NCBI RefSeq assembly: GCF_000718085.1
Contig: NZ_JOEC01000002.1
Coordinates: forward strand, 186,001-250,000
Origin: Mycetocola saprophilus
GTDB lineage: Bacteria > Actinomycetota > Actinomycetes > Actinomycetales > Microbacteriaceae
DNA length: 64,000 nucleotides
Direction: 5' to 3'
Positions 27,712 through 36,761 of this stretch are shown piece after piece. Numbering within the stretch: the stretch's first letter is position 1; each line of letters starts with the position of its first letter. The position numbers and the translations under genes were made by a program. The notes below the pieces were generated by a model. That model saw nothing but the letters and a program-made list of their open reading frames with translations. It had not been told where the DNA came from and did no database searches.

Positions 27712-28955
27712 CGGGTGACTCCTTCGGGCAGGGCGGTGAGGTCATAGGGGACAAAGGCGCGCACCAGGTATCCGCCGCGGGTGCGCGGGCCGTATTCGAG
27801 CCGGCCCTCGACCGCCGCGATCCGTTCCCGCATCCCGAGCTGACCGTGTCCGGACTGCGGATGGGGGATCGGCATCGCGCCGGTGTTGGTGATTTCCAGC
27901 TCGACCCCGTCGCTCAGATAGCGCAGACGCACGTCGGCGGTGGCCGCCTGACCGCCGTGCTTGCGGGCGTTGGTCAGGGACTCCTGGGCCACCCGGAACA
28001 GCGTGAAACCGGTCAGGTTGGAGACCGGTACCTCGGTGCCCTGGATCTCAAACCGGGTGGGGAGCCCCGCATCCTCGCTCGCGTGAATCAGGGCGGGCAG
28101 GCCGGACAGGCTCACCGTGGAGGGCGCGTCCTCGAGGCTTGGATCCGCCTCCCGCAGCGTGCCCAGCAGCCCGCGAAGCTCGCTGATCGCCAGGCGGGCG
28201 CTGGTCTCGACCTGGTGCAGGGCGGTGCGGGCGGCGTCGGGGTCCCGATCCAGCACCATTCGTGCGGCACCCGCCTGCACTCCCATCAGCGAGACGTGGT
28301 GGGCGACAACATCGTGCAGCTCGCGGGCGATACGTACCCGTTCCAGTGCGACCGCCTGGCTGGAGCTGAGAGCCCGCTCGCGTTCGAGTTCGGTGGTGAG
28401 TGCGCGTAGCTGACGCTCGCGCAGACGCACCCGGTAGGCGATCTCGCCCATGACGTAGGCCCCGGCGAAGTAGAGGATGTTGATCAGAATCTGCGCGAGC
28501 ATAAACGCGACCAGCGGGGAGAGCGCCCCCACCTGCGGGATCCCGGAGACGAGGTGGGTGTTGGTGGACTGAATGAACATGCCCACCACCAGGAACACGA
28601 ACATTCCGGCGATCATGAGCATGCGCATCAGCCGGGCGCGATCCCGATTCTCCACCACGGCCCCGACGGTGTAGATCGAGAGGAACAGGACCACATTGGC
28701 GAGGAGCTGCTCGGCGACACCCAGGAGGGCCGCCACCACAAAAATGGTTCCGGCCGTGAACATCACCAGGACCGGATAGCTGCGCCGCCACGCCAGCGTG
28801 GCGCACAGACACAGCGAGGTAACCACACCCACCCACAGCGGCGCCGGATGAGCGAAGATCCCCATCTGCTGGTAGAGCGCCAGACTGAGGAGGGCACAGA
28901 CAAACAGCACGGCCGCTAGGACACGGTCAAACCTGATCTCGGCACGGGTAGGCAT
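27708..28955 (-). CDS. DesK/NarL-type sensor histidine kinase
   Basis: This is a 415-residue membrane kinase. About five to six hydrophobic segments lie in residues 12-165, then a coiled-coil stretch, the HisKA_3 site with H at about 213 (RIARELHDVVAHHVSLMG), and the ATPase domain with GHGQLGMRERIAAVEG. The DVVAHH form is the common actinobacterial type. It lacks a large extracellular domain. The start has TAGGCT 6 nt upstream. It is coupled to the response regulator and divergent from the CorA gene. Confidence 0.92.
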   Translation of the reverse strand: MPTRAEIRFDRVLAAVLFVCALLSLALYQQMGIFAHPAPLWVGVVTSLCLCATLAWRRSYPVLVMFTAGTIFVVAALLGVAEQLLANVVLFLSIYTVGAVVENRDRARLMRMLMIAGMFVFLVVGMFIQSTNTHLVSGIPQVGALSPLVAFMLAQILINILYFAGAYVMGEIAYRVRLRERQLRALTTELERERALSSSQAVALERVRIARELHDVVAHHVSLMGVQAGAARMVLDRDPDAARTALHQVETSARLAISELRGLLGTLREADPSLEDAPSTVSLSGLPALIHASEDAGLPTRFEIQGTEVPVSNLTGFTLFRVAQESLTNARKHGGQAATADVRLRYLSDGVELEITNTGAMPIPHPQSGHGQLGMRERIAAVEGRLEYGPRTRGGYLVRAFVPYDLTALPEGVTR

Positions 28956-28967
28956 AGCTTCAGCCTA
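28956..28967 (-). promoter_or_regulatory. Leaderless promoter (-10 TAGGCT) for the second two-component operon
   Basis: TAGGCT on the minus strand (28962-28967) lies 6 nt before the kinase ATG, the same sequence and spacing as at 4316-4327. Confidence 0.5.
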
Positions 28968-29066
28968 GGTGACACCCGTGCCGTGCCGCCCCACGTGGCG
29001 ATCAGCGAGTGTACGGGGGAACTGGGCTACGGTGAGAATCGACGGTGGATGTGGGAGGAAACCAAC

Positions 29067-30080
29067 ATGGTCATGATCGACAATGCTGTGTACGTGGCGG
29101 GTGTTCGCGTGGCATCTCCGCTGGGGATTGATCAGACCCTGCCGGCCCTGGAATCGCACCCCGACGGGTTCGCCTGGGTGGGGCTGTACCGCCCGGATTC
29201 CGCCGAGCTGCACGCGCTGGCCACCGATTTTGGGGTGCATGAGCTGATCGTCGAGGACGCCTCCCAGGGACATCAGCGTCCCAAGTTTGAGCGCTACGGC
29301 GAGACCTCGCTCACGGTGCTGCGCTCGGCGCGCTACCTGGACGCCGAGGAGCGGGTGGACTTTGGTGAGGTGCACGTGATCACCGGGCCGCGCACCGCCA
29401 TCGTGATCCGCCACTCCGAAGCCCCCAACTTTGCCGAGACCAGGCGCGGCCTCGAAGCCGAACCGGCGCGGCTGGCCGAGGGCCCCCAGGCCGTGCTCTT
29501 CGCGGTCCTGGACGAGATTGTTGACGGCTATGAGCCGGTGCTCGCCGGGCTGGAAAACGATATCGATGAGATTGAGGACGCCCTGTTCTCGGGCGGACAT
29601 GAGCAGTCCCAGCGCATCTATGAACTCTCCCGCGAGGTGATCGCGTTTCAGCGCGCGGCGACCCCGCTGCCCGGCATGCTGGTCTCGATGGCCGCGCGGT
29701 TGCCGGCCGACGCGATCGAGCAGCGCCGAGCCCTGCGCGATGTCGGCGACCATGTGACCCGGGTCATTGAGCGCGCCAGCGCCTATCGCAGCCTGCTGGA
29801 AAACGCACTCACCGTGAATGCGGCCCTGGTGGGGCAGCGTCAAAACGATGAGACCCGGATCCTGACCGAGGCGAGCCTACGGCAGAGCGAGGAGATGAAA
29901 AAGATCTCCAGCTGGGCGGCCATTATCTTTGCCCCGAGCCTGATCGGGTCGGTGTACGGCATGAACTTCCACAACATGCCCGAGCTGAGCTGGGAGTGGG
30001 GATACCCGTTCTCGATCGCGCTGATGGTGGGCTTTGCCGGGCTGCTCTACGGGATCTTCAAGAAGAAGCACTGGCTGTAG
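29067..30080 (+). CDS. corA: CorA-family magnesium/cobalt transporter
   Basis: This is a 337-residue pentameric channel for divalent cations. It has a large N-terminal cytoplasmic alpha/beta domain, long helices, and two C-terminal membrane helices. The selectivity motif GMN is at about residues 297-299 (SVYGMNFHNMPEL) and a basic KKKHWL tail follows. The start at ATG 29067 follows GGGAGGA by 7 nt; an upstream in-frame ATG at 28983 lies in the divergent promoter region and is rejected. Confidence 0.92.
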   Translation: MVMIDNAVYVAGVRVASPLGIDQTLPALESHPDGFAWVGLYRPDSAELHALATDFGVHELIVEDASQGHQRPKFERYGETSLTVLRSARYLDAEERVDFGEVHVITGPRTAIVIRHSEAPNFAETRRGLEAEPARLAEGPQAVLFAVLDEIVDGYEPVLAGLENDIDEIEDALFSGGHEQSQRIYELSREVIAFQRAATPLPGMLVSMAARLPADAIEQRRALRDVGDHVTRVIERASAYRSLLENALTVNAALVGQRQNDETRILTEASLRQSEEMKKISSWAAIIFAPSLIGSVYGMNFHNMPELSWEWGYPFSIALMVGFAGLLYGIFKKKHWL

Positions 30081-30153
30081 TCGGACGAGGTGTGCCGCGC
30101 GGGACGTGGAGTGTCCCGAACACTCGCGCGGGGCACGAGTGTGGTGCGGCTGG

Positions 30154-31539
30154 TTAGACCGGGACGCCCTTGCTGCGCAGGAACGCGGCGGGATCGGTCA
30201 TCTCGCCGTTGACCTCGATCTTGAGGTCGAGGTGCGGGCCGCTGACCACACCGGTCGCACCCACGCCGGCGAGGATCTGTCCGGCCTCGACGGTCTGGCC
30301 AACCGTGACCTCGGCGGAGCCGGTCAGCAGGTGGCCATACAGCGAGACCTCGCCGTTGCCGTGGTCCACGATCACCCGGTTACCGAAGGCCCCGGCGTTG
30401 CCCACGAAGGTCACGGTGCCGCCGAAGATCGCGCGCACCGGGGTTCCGGAGGCACCGGCGAAGTCCATGCCCTCGTGGAAGCTGTTGGAGCAGCCGACGC
30501 TGTTACAGATCAGACCGCGCGGACCGTACGGTGAGGTGATCGGTCCGGGCAGCGGACGCCACCAGCCCAGGGCCGAGGGGCCCGCATACGCTTCGAGGGC
30601 GCTGGAGGCGTTGTAGCCGGTGGGGGCCATGGCGCCGCGGCTGGTTTCGTAGGTTCCGCGGTCGATGTCTTCCACCGATGCGGCGGCGCTCACGGTCAGG
30701 GTCTGCGGTGCCTTGGACTCGCCGCGAATCAGCTGCATGGCCGAGTAGCTGGTGGGTCCGGCGGCGGAGGCCGAGGAATCGATGGCGAACGCGGGGAGCG
30801 CGGCGGTTCCAAACAGGGCGGGGACGATCAGGGCCGAGAAGACCGCGCGACGCAGCGGACGACGGGCGGCTCGGGGTCCCTGGGGGCGACCGGTGCGCCG
30901 GGCGGCGGATGCCGCGCGCTGGGTCTGGGGACGCGAACCGCGCTTGGTCCGGGGCTCGTGGGTGTGCGCGCCGTCGGTGTGCGAGGCCGAAGCCTGTCCG
31001 GCGGCGGGAACTCCGCCGAAAATCTCGTCGAAGGTGGGGACGCTGAAGCTGGGGGCGGAGGACGCCGGGCTCGCGGCCGAAGCAGTCGCGGCCGAAGCGC
31101 TCACGGAGGAAGTGGCCGCCGGCTCTGCGGGTGCGGCGGGACGCGCAGCGGGTGTCGCGGGTGCAGTGGACGCCGCCGGTGTGGCGGATTCGGCGATGGC
31201 CGCGGGAGCAGAGTCGGTCTGTTCCGGTGTCGTGACTGCCGGTGCCGGGGCGATGAACGCGGCGGCTTCGGTTTCGGCGAGCGACTCGGAGACCGCGTGG
31301 GTCGACGCGGGACGGGTGGGTGCCTGCGCCGGAAGCGGTGCCGAACCGGCGATGCCGGTGGCCACCGAGGCGACGCCGTGGTCCTCGATCGGGTCGAGCG
31401 CGCTGGTCGGGGTGATGCTGGCGGGAGCGATGGTCGCGGCGGCGGCACTCTCGGCCTCACGCGCTGCACGCAGGGCGCGACGTGAGGGCAGGGGTGCAGT
31501 AGCCACCCGTTCGCTCTCGGGTGTCGTGCTCTGGTTCAC
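30154..31539 (-). CDS. Membrane-anchored M23 peptidase with long cytoplasmic N-terminus
   Basis: This is a 461-residue protein. The first about 220 residues are Ala/Pro/Ser-rich and probably disordered, ending in a very basic patch. A single hydrophobic segment (about 232-254, ending LPAFA) follows and may be an internal signal or anchor. The C-terminal LytM domain has FHEGMDFAG, DHGNGEVSLYGHL and GPHLDLKI, so again Asp replaces the second His of the HxH motif. The CNSVGC pair and WWRPLPGPITSPYGPR match the paralogue at 5514. GTG 31539 follows GGAG. It probably acts on peptidoglycan outside the membrane. Confidence 0.85.
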   Translation of the reverse strand: MNQSTTPESERVATAPLPSRRALRAAREAESAAAATIAPASITPTSALDPIEDHGVASVATGIAGSAPLPAQAPTRPASTHAVSESLAETEAAAFIAPAPAVTTPEQTDSAPAAIAESATPAASTAPATPAARPAAPAEPAATSSVSASAATASAASPASSAPSFSVPTFDEIFGGVPAAGQASASHTDGAHTHEPRTKRGSRPQTQRAASAARRTGRPQGPRAARRPLRRAVFSALIVPALFGTAALPAFAIDSSASAAGPTSYSAMQLIRGESKAPQTLTVSAAASVEDIDRGTYETSRGAMAPTGYNASSALEAYAGPSALGWWRPLPGPITSPYGPRGLICNSVGCSNSFHEGMDFAGASGTPVRAIFGGTVTFVGNAGAFGNRVIVDHGNGEVSLYGHLLTGSAEVTVGQTVEAGQILAGVGATGVVSGPHLDLKIEVNGEMTDPAAFLRSKGVPV

Positions 31540-31729
31540 TGAATTGCTCCAAAATGGGCATGGCTACCGCGGGCAGTCACACCGGGTGGGTGATAAAGAC
31601 GGGGTGTTGCGGAATGGGGGAGAGCCCCTTTGAGGGGCATCTTTTCGCAACGGCTAGACCCAAGACTAACGGAATCTCGCGGATTTTGCCTGGAAAATTC
31701 CACAAAAGTAACAAAACCATAACGGCACG

Positions 31730-31745
31730 CCCCGGAATTCCGGGG
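31730..31745. repeat. Perfect 16-bp palindrome in a 283-bp gene gap
   Basis: CCCCGGAATTCCGGGG lies in the gap 31540-31822, which is unusually AT-rich for this genome. The rest of the gap holds a GCCCC/GGGGC hairpin near 31624-31638 and the xth terminator; it should contain the M23 promoter and leader. Function unknown. Confidence 0.5.
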
Positions 31746-31762
31746 ATCCGCGGGTGATATTT

Positions 31763-31811
31763 AAAAAACAGATGCGACTAATAACGTACGTAATCCGACA
31801 ACACCTGTTTT
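31763..31811 (-). terminator. Terminator after exonuclease III gene
   Basis: A 10-bp stem AAAACAGGTG/CATCTGTTTT (one G-U pair) runs into a T tract on the minus strand. The loop is long and itself contains ACGTACGT. Confidence 0.55.
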
Positions 31812-31822
31812 ATATAAGGTGA

Positions 31823-32695
31823 CTAGCCGAAGATCATCGGCATGTCATCGTCCTCACCCTCGAGGGCCACATCCACCACCACGGGAACGTGGTCGCTGGG
31901 GCCGTCGCCCTTGCGCTCGTCGCGGTGGATCGAGGCGTCGGTGACCAGGTCGGCGAATCCGCGTGAGCCGAGGATAAAGTCGATGCGCATCCCCTCGTTC
32001 CGTGGGAAGCGCAGCTGGGTGTAATCCCAGAAGGTATAGCCCTCGGGCACCAGCGGCCGCACCACATCGGTCAGCCCGGCGGCCTCGAACGCGTGGAACG
32101 CCGCGCGCTCCTCGGGGGACACGTGGGTCGAGGACCCCACGGTGAAGCTCGGATCGCCCATGTCCGCATCAAACGGTGCCACGTTCCAGTCGCCCATCAG
32201 CGCCAGGGGAAGGTCGGGATCCGCGGCCAGCCAGCGCTCGGTGTCGGCGCGCAGGGCGTCGAGCCAGGCGAGCTTATAGTGCCAGTGCGGATCGTCAAGC
32301 CCGCGACCGTTGGGCACATACAGGCTGTACAGGCGCAGCCCGTCGATGGTGGCACCCAGCGCGCGCGCCTCCAGCGGATATCCCTCGGCGTCGGTTCCGG
32401 GAGCGGTGGGATCCAGCGGGACCGGGGGCTTCTTGGCGAACCCGGGCATCCCCGAAAACTCGTGGGTGACCTCACTCATGGGCAGACGGCTGGCGATGGC
32501 CACACCATTCCACTGGTTCAGCCCGTGGATTTCGACCTCGTAGCCGGCGGCGGTAAACGCCTCGATCGGGAACTGTGCGGGCTTGCACTTGATCTCCTGC
32601 ATCGCCAACACGTCGATGTCCTCGCGGACAAGCCAGTCCACCACACGGTCGACGCGGGCACGGATTGAGTTGACGTTCCAGGTGGCGATTCGCAT
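31823..32695 (-). CDS. xthA: Exodeoxyribonuclease III
   Basis: This is a 290-residue DNA repair enzyme with AP endonuclease and 3'-phosphatase/exonuclease activity. It has the EEP fold motifs: N7 in TWNVNSIRAR, metal-binding E34 in MQEIKCKPAQF, YVPNGRG, catalytic GDWNVAP, RIDFILGS and the C-terminal SDHVPV. The ATG at 32695 gives the exact family N-terminus; a longer frame to 32845 would run into pyrE. TACGGT lies 6 nt upstream. The gene is divergent from pyrE with a 76-bp gap. Confidence 0.94.
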   Translation of the reverse strand: MRIATWNVNSIRARVDRVVDWLVREDIDVLAMQEIKCKPAQFPIEAFTAAGYEVEIHGLNQWNGVAIASRLPMSEVTHEFSGMPGFAKKPPVPLDPTAPGTDAEGYPLEARALGATIDGLRLYSLYVPNGRGLDDPHWHYKLAWLDALRADTERWLAADPDLPLALMGDWNVAPFDADMGDPSFTVGSSTHVSPEERAAFHAFEAAGLTDVVRPLVPEGYTFWDYTQLRFPRNEGMRIDFILGSRGFADLVTDASIHRDERKGDGPSDHVPVVVDVALEGEDDDMPMIFG

Positions 32696-32707
32696 ATCTC
32701 CACCGTA
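32696..32707 (-). promoter_or_regulatory. Promoter (-10 TACGGT) for xthA
   Basis: TACGGT on the minus strand (32702-32707), then 6 nt (GGAGAT) and the ATG. The mRNA is leaderless, or GGAG serves as a very close ribosome binding site. Confidence 0.45.
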
Positions 32708-32758
32708 GCGCCCGCGAGTTCCCCACGCGCGGACCGTGCGCGCGGGTGCGCCGCACCG

Positions 32759-32774
32759 TAAACTAGGGTCCGTG
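32759..32774 (+). promoter_or_regulatory. Leaderless promoter (-10 TAAACT) for pyrE
   Basis: TAAACT (32759-32764) lies 7 nt before GTG 32772. Confidence 0.55.
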
Positions 32775-33320
32775 ACCGACGCACGTGAAAAACTTATTGA
32801 ATTTATCAAGGCCGATGCCGTGTTCCACGGTGACTTCACGCTCACCAGCGGGAAGAAGGCTACCTACTATGTTGACCTTCGCCGGGTCAGCCTGGACCAC
32901 CGGGTTGCGCCGCTGATCGGCCAGGTCATGATCGACCTGATCGCCGACATCCCCGACGTGGTGGCCGTGGGTGGCCTCACCATGGGTGCCGACCCCATCG
33001 CCTCCGCCGTACTGCACCAGGGCGCCGCCCGCGGGCTGAGCTACGACGCCTTCGTGGTGCGCAAGGAGCCCAAGGACCACGGTCGTGGCCGCCAGATCGA
33101 GGGCCCCGACCTCGAGGGCAAGCGCGTGATCGTGCTTGAGGACACCTCGACCACCGGTGGATCGCCGCTGCAGGCCATCGAGGCACTGAAGAAGGTGGGT
33201 GCCGTGATCGCCGGTGTCGCCGTGGTCGTGGACCGCAACACCGGTGCCAAGGAAATCATCGAGGCCGAGGGGTACCCGTACTTCTCCGCCATCGGTCTGT
33301 CGGACCTGGGGCTCGAGTAG
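32772..33320 (+). CDS. pyrE: Orotate phosphoribosyltransferase
   Basis: This is a 182-residue pyrimidine biosynthesis enzyme that makes OMP from orotate and PRPP. It has the type I phosphoribosyltransferase motif VIVLEDTSTTGGS (about residues 117-129), the flexible loop with RKEPKDHGRG, and LTSGKKATYYVDLRR near the N-terminus. GTG 32772 is favoured by the -10 spacing; an ATG at 32736 would be upstream of that promoter. Its stop codon TAG overlaps the GTG of the next gene by one base, so the large septum-formation protein gene is probably co-transcribed and coupled. Confidence 0.94.
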   Translation: MTDAREKLIEFIKADAVFHGDFTLTSGKKATYYVDLRRVSLDHRVAPLIGQVMIDLIADIPDVVAVGGLTMGADPIASAVLHQGAARGLSYDAFVVRKEPKDHGRGRQIEGPDLEGKRVIVLEDTSTTGGSPLQAIEALKKVGAVIAGVAVVVDRNTGAKEIIEAEGYPYFSAIGLSDLGLE

Positions 33321-36300
33321 TGGCCGGGGACAACGGGCGCACCCCCGAGGACCACGATTCCGAACCGCTGCACATCCCCGCCCACGAGGGCGAGGGGGAA
33401 GCGACCCCGGCGATCCCGGCTGCCTCGGGGGACCCGTTGTCCCCGACCGATTCCGACTCCGAACCCGACTCCGGCCCGCTCGGTACCGAGTGGCTGATGG
33501 CCGCGCTGGCCAATACGGACACCATCGAGCTGTCCAGCATCTATGAGGCCCTCGGTGAGGAGCCGCCCGCCGAGCCCGAGGTGGCGGACACCGCGGAGAG
33601 CGTCTACGAGGCGCTCGTGCATGAGCCGGGCGAGGTGGTTCCGCCAACCGAGGTAATTTCGGTGGTCCCGCCGACCGAGGCGATTCCCGTTGTCTCGGAT
33701 GCCGAGGCAAATCCAGCAGTTCCCGATCCCACGGTGGTTCCGGCCGCCGAGGCGACCCCGGTACTTCCCGAGCCCGAGGCGATTCCGTTGGCCGATGAGG
33801 CCCCGGCGGCCGCAGGGTCCGGCGCTCCCGAGCCCGAGCTGCCCGATCTTCCCGAGCCGTCCGGCGATGAGCCGCGCAGCCACGAAGCCTCGGCCGCCTC
33901 CACAAACTTTGATGAGCTCATCGCGGTTCCCACCGAGACCGCGGCCCTGCGCCTGCCCACGCGCGGATCCGCGTTCCCCCTGGCGGGGATCGCCCCGCTG
34001 ACGCCCGAGGTGCCCGAGGCCGATGCACCCGAGGCTGAAACTCCCGAGGTCGAGGAGTCGGCATCCGCTCCGGGGATTGCTCCCTCGTTCGGCGTCGCGC
34101 CGCTCCCCCGGGATGCATCCGTTTCGGAGAGCGCCACCGTCGCGAACGATGCGGTCTTGGATGCGCCCACCGAGGCCTTTACCCCGAGCGCCGTCGTGTC
34201 CGCCGCCGATGAACCCACGGAGGTCCTTACTCCCAGCGCCGTCGTGCCCTCCGCCGATGAACCCACGGAATCGGTGGCCGAGAACTGGGATCAGACCCAT
34301 CTGCGCGCAGAACCCATCACCGTGATCCGCCCCGATGACGCCCCTCCGCTGCCCCACCGCACCGAGCTACGTGCGGCCGCCGCCGCGGCCGAGGCTGAAC
34401 GTCTGGCACAGCGTGCGGCCGCGGATGCCGCCGAAGCCGAGGATCGGGCCACGGTGGCGGTGGAGTCCGAGCCCGTCCACTCCGCGGATGCCCCGGCTCC
34501 CGAGATTCCCGCGTCCAACGATTTCCACGACACCAACGCGTCCGCCCTGCCGATTATCCGGACGGCGTCCAGCCCGCGTCCGCTCGTCGAGCCTCACGCG
34601 GAGCAGCCGATCGAGGCCGACCTCGACGATGAGCCCGCCTTCAGCGTCGGGGATGCGACCCCGTCGGTGGTGCTGCCCGTGCCGGGCACCCACCGTGAGT
34701 CAGAGCCGATCGCGAATCCCGCCGGCGAAGAGTCTGCCCCGGCCGCATTCAACTGGGGTCTCACCCCGAACGATCAGCTGGACCCCTCCATTCACGCCGA
34801 CGAACGTCTCGCTGCGGCGTCGGCCGCTCCGGCCACCCCGGCCGTGCCTGCGGTTCCTGCGGTACAGCCGGACGTTCCGGTTCTGCCTCCGGTGGTGGCG
34901 GACATCGTGGATCCGGGAGCGGATGCCGTGCGGACCACCTCGGAAGCCGAGCGGCTCACCCCTGAAATCGCACAGTCCACCGCGGAAACCGAGCAGTCGA
35001 TTCCGGAAACCGAGCAGTCTGCTCGTGAGACCGCACAGTACACCCCGGAATCCGAGCAGTCCGCTCGTGAAACCGAGCAGTCTGCCCCGGAAACCGTGCG
35101 GCCCGCCCCGGCGGTGAGCCCCGATCCGGAGAGCGCGCCCACGGTCACCCCCGCGGTAGCCCCGGCCTTATCCGGATTCTGGAGCGTTGCCGGCCCGGCC
35201 CCCGTGCCCGCGGCTCCGGTCGCGACGCAGCCCGAGCCGGAAACCAGCATTTTTGTGACTCCGACCCCGGCAGCGAGCGAACCTGAGCCGGTGGCATCGG
35301 AAGTGCTCGAACCCGCGGCGGCCGAATCGGCAGCGCCGGTATTCGCGCCGGTGCCCGCACCTAGCGAACCTGCACCTAGCGAACCTGCACCGGGCGAACC
35401 GGCATCGAGTGAACTGGCATCAAGTGAACTGGCATCAAGTGAACCGGCATCGAGTGAACCGGCATCGAGTGAACCGGCACCGGGCGCACCGGCGGCACCG
35501 ATCCAGGTGGCAGCCCAGGTTGCCGAAGGCTCGGCTCAGCCCGCGGACCCCTCGGCTTCGGCGCACTCCGGTGAGGCCAGCGTGCGCGATCTGGTCGCCA
35601 GCGTGCGCGATCGCCGCGGAAACCACGCGCCCGAGATCCCCCTGGATCTCCCGGCCGAACCCATCGCCGCGGCCTCCGCACCCTCCGCGGAGGACACCCA
35701 CACGGCCCCGATCGACCAGGCGCTCCTCGCCGAGCTCATTCGCGATCAGGAACCCGCCGCCGGGGTGGATGCCACGGTGGCCGGGACCATCGTGCCGCCG
35801 ATGACCGGCTCGATCGAACTGCCCCCGCTGACCAGCGAGATTCCCCTTCCCAGCGCGGCCGTGACGCTGACCCCGGACCCCGAAACGACCCTGTTCCCGG
35901 TTCCGGTGCCTACCGAGGCAGCTTCGACCTCGGCACCCACCACGGCGCCCTCGACCTCGGCACCCACCACGGTGCCCTCGACCTCGGCACCCACCACGGT
36001 GCCCTCGACCTCGGCACCCACCACGGTGCCCTCGACTTCGGCCCCTGCCGCCGCGCCCTCGACTTCGGCCCTTGCCCCAGCAGCCTCGACTCCGGCACCC
36101 CCCGCGCCTCCGCGCCCCGGCAAGCCCGGTGGGGGAACCTCGGGTGGTCGTGGTTCGGGTCGTCGAGTCGGCCTGCTGGTGGGAATCGGTATCGGATTCC
36201 TCGCCCTGCTGGGGGTGCTGTTCTTCCTGAGCAACACGATCGCCGGCGGCTTTGGACTACCCACCTCCGCCTCCTCCAGCGCCGCACCGAGCCCCACCGC

Positions 36301-36685
36301 GACTCAGGAAACCCCGGCCGCGACGGCACCGCACGCGTGGAACACGCTGACCGGCGGCGAGTGCATCGCCCCGTTCACCGATGCCTGGGCGACCGAGTTC
36401 ACCGTCGTGGACTGCGCCCAGCCCCATGCGGCCCAGCTGCTGGCCCCGGTGGCGATCGCCGCCGAGTCGGACGCCCCGTTCCCCGGGGAGGCAAGCATCG
36501 TGGCCGGATCGGCCCTGGCATGTTCGGCCCCCGAGCGGATCGCGGTTGGCGAATACACCGACCTGCAGGTTCAGGCCGCATTCCCCATCACCGAGCAGCA
36601 GTGGAATGACGGCCAGCGCAGCTACCTGTGTTTCGTGACCCGCAGTGGCGGCGAGCCGCTCACCACGAGCGTGCTGCCCGGCTAA
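33320..36685 (+). CDS. Large disordered membrane protein with C-terminal septum-formation-like domain
   Basis: This is a 1,121-residue protein of three parts. Residues 1 to about 945 are acidic, Pro/Ala/Glu/Ser-rich and low-complexity, with several tandem peptide repeats, and are probably disordered in the cytoplasm. One membrane helix follows (about 950-978). The outside part (about 1005-1121) contains four cysteines in the pattern GGECI...VDCAQPHAAQ...LACSAPE...YLCFV, which resembles the actinobacterial septum-formation (Septum_form) domain. GTG 33320 overlaps the pyrE stop. A role in division or envelope assembly is inferred from the C-terminal domain only. The long N-terminal tail is unusual for this family. 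Confidence 0.75.
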   Translation: MAGDNGRTPEDHDSEPLHIPAHEGEGEATPAIPAASGDPLSPTDSDSEPDSGPLGTEWLMAALANTDTIELSSIYEALGEEPPAEPEVADTAESVYEALVHEPGEVVPPTEVISVVPPTEAIPVVSDAEANPAVPDPTVVPAAEATPVLPEPEAIPLADEAPAAAGSGAPEPELPDLPEPSGDEPRSHEASAASTNFDELIAVPTETAALRLPTRGSAFPLAGIAPLTPEVPEADAPEAETPEVEESASAPGIAPSFGVAPLPRDASVSESATVANDAVLDAPTEAFTPSAVVSAADEPTEVLTPSAVVPSADEPTESVAENWDQTHLRAEPITVIRPDDAPPLPHRTELRAAAAAAEAERLAQRAAADAAEAEDRATVAVESEPVHSADAPAPEIPASNDFHDTNASALPIIRTASSPRPLVEPHAEQPIEADLDDEPAFSVGDATPSVVLPVPGTHRESEPIANPAGEESAPAAFNWGLTPNDQLDPSIHADERLAAASAAPATPAVPAVPAVQPDVPVLPPVVADIVDPGADAVRTTSEAERLTPEIAQSTAETEQSIPETEQSARETAQYTPESEQSARETEQSAPETVRPAPAVSPDPESAPTVTPAVAPALSGFWSVAGPAPVPAAPVATQPEPETSIFVTPTPAASEPEPVASEVLEPAAAESAAPVFAPVPAPSEPAPSEPAPGEPASSELASSELASSEPASSEPASSEPAPGAPAAPIQVAAQVAEGSAQPADPSASAHSGEASVRDLVASVRDRRGNHAPEIPLDLPAEPIAAASAPSAEDTHTAPIDQALLAELIRDQEPAAGVDATVAGTIVPPMTGSIELPPLTSEIPLPSAAVTLTPDPETTLFPVPVPTEAASTSAPTTAPSTSAPTTVPSTSAPTTVPSTSAPTTVPSTSAPAAAPSTSALAPAASTPAPPAPPRPGKPGGGTSGGRGSGRRVGLLVGIGIGFLALLGVLFFLSNTIAGGFGLPTSASSSAAPSPTATQETPAATAPHAWNTLTGGECIAPFTDAWATEFTVVDCAQPHAAQLLAPVAIAAESDAPFPGEASIVAGSALACSAPERIAVGEYTDLQVQAAFPITEQQWNDGQRSYLCFVTRSGGEPLTTSVLPG
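35351..35496 (+). repeat. Coding tandem repeat, 15-bp units
   Basis: About nine copies of a 15-bp unit encode EPAPS/EPASS in the disordered tail of the septum-formation-like protein. Several neighbouring copies are identical, so the array is prone to length change. Confidence 0.85.
35923..36084 (+). repeat. Coding tandem repeat, 27-bp units
   Basis: About six copies encode STSAPTTVP. The middle three copies are nearly identical at the DNA level, pointing to recent duplication or slippage. Confidence 0.85.
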
Positions 36686-36719
36686 ACACCACGAGAAGGT
36701 GGTGCGCGCCGCACCACTC

Positions 36720-36755
36720 AGACGCCCGATCGAGAGAATTCTCGGTCGGGCGTCT
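36720..36755. terminator. Bidirectional terminator
   Basis: Arm AGACGCCCGA pairs with TCGGGCGTCT, with an inner CGAGA/TCTCG stem, followed by TTTCG. It lies between converging genes. Confidence 0.85.
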
Positions 36756-36761
36756 TTCGTT

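Noticed and set aside
35923..36084. Regularly spaced 27-bp repeats considered as a CRISPR-like array
   Set aside because: The repeats are contiguous with no spacers, in frame with a coding sequence, and encode STSAPTTVP; no cas genes are present.
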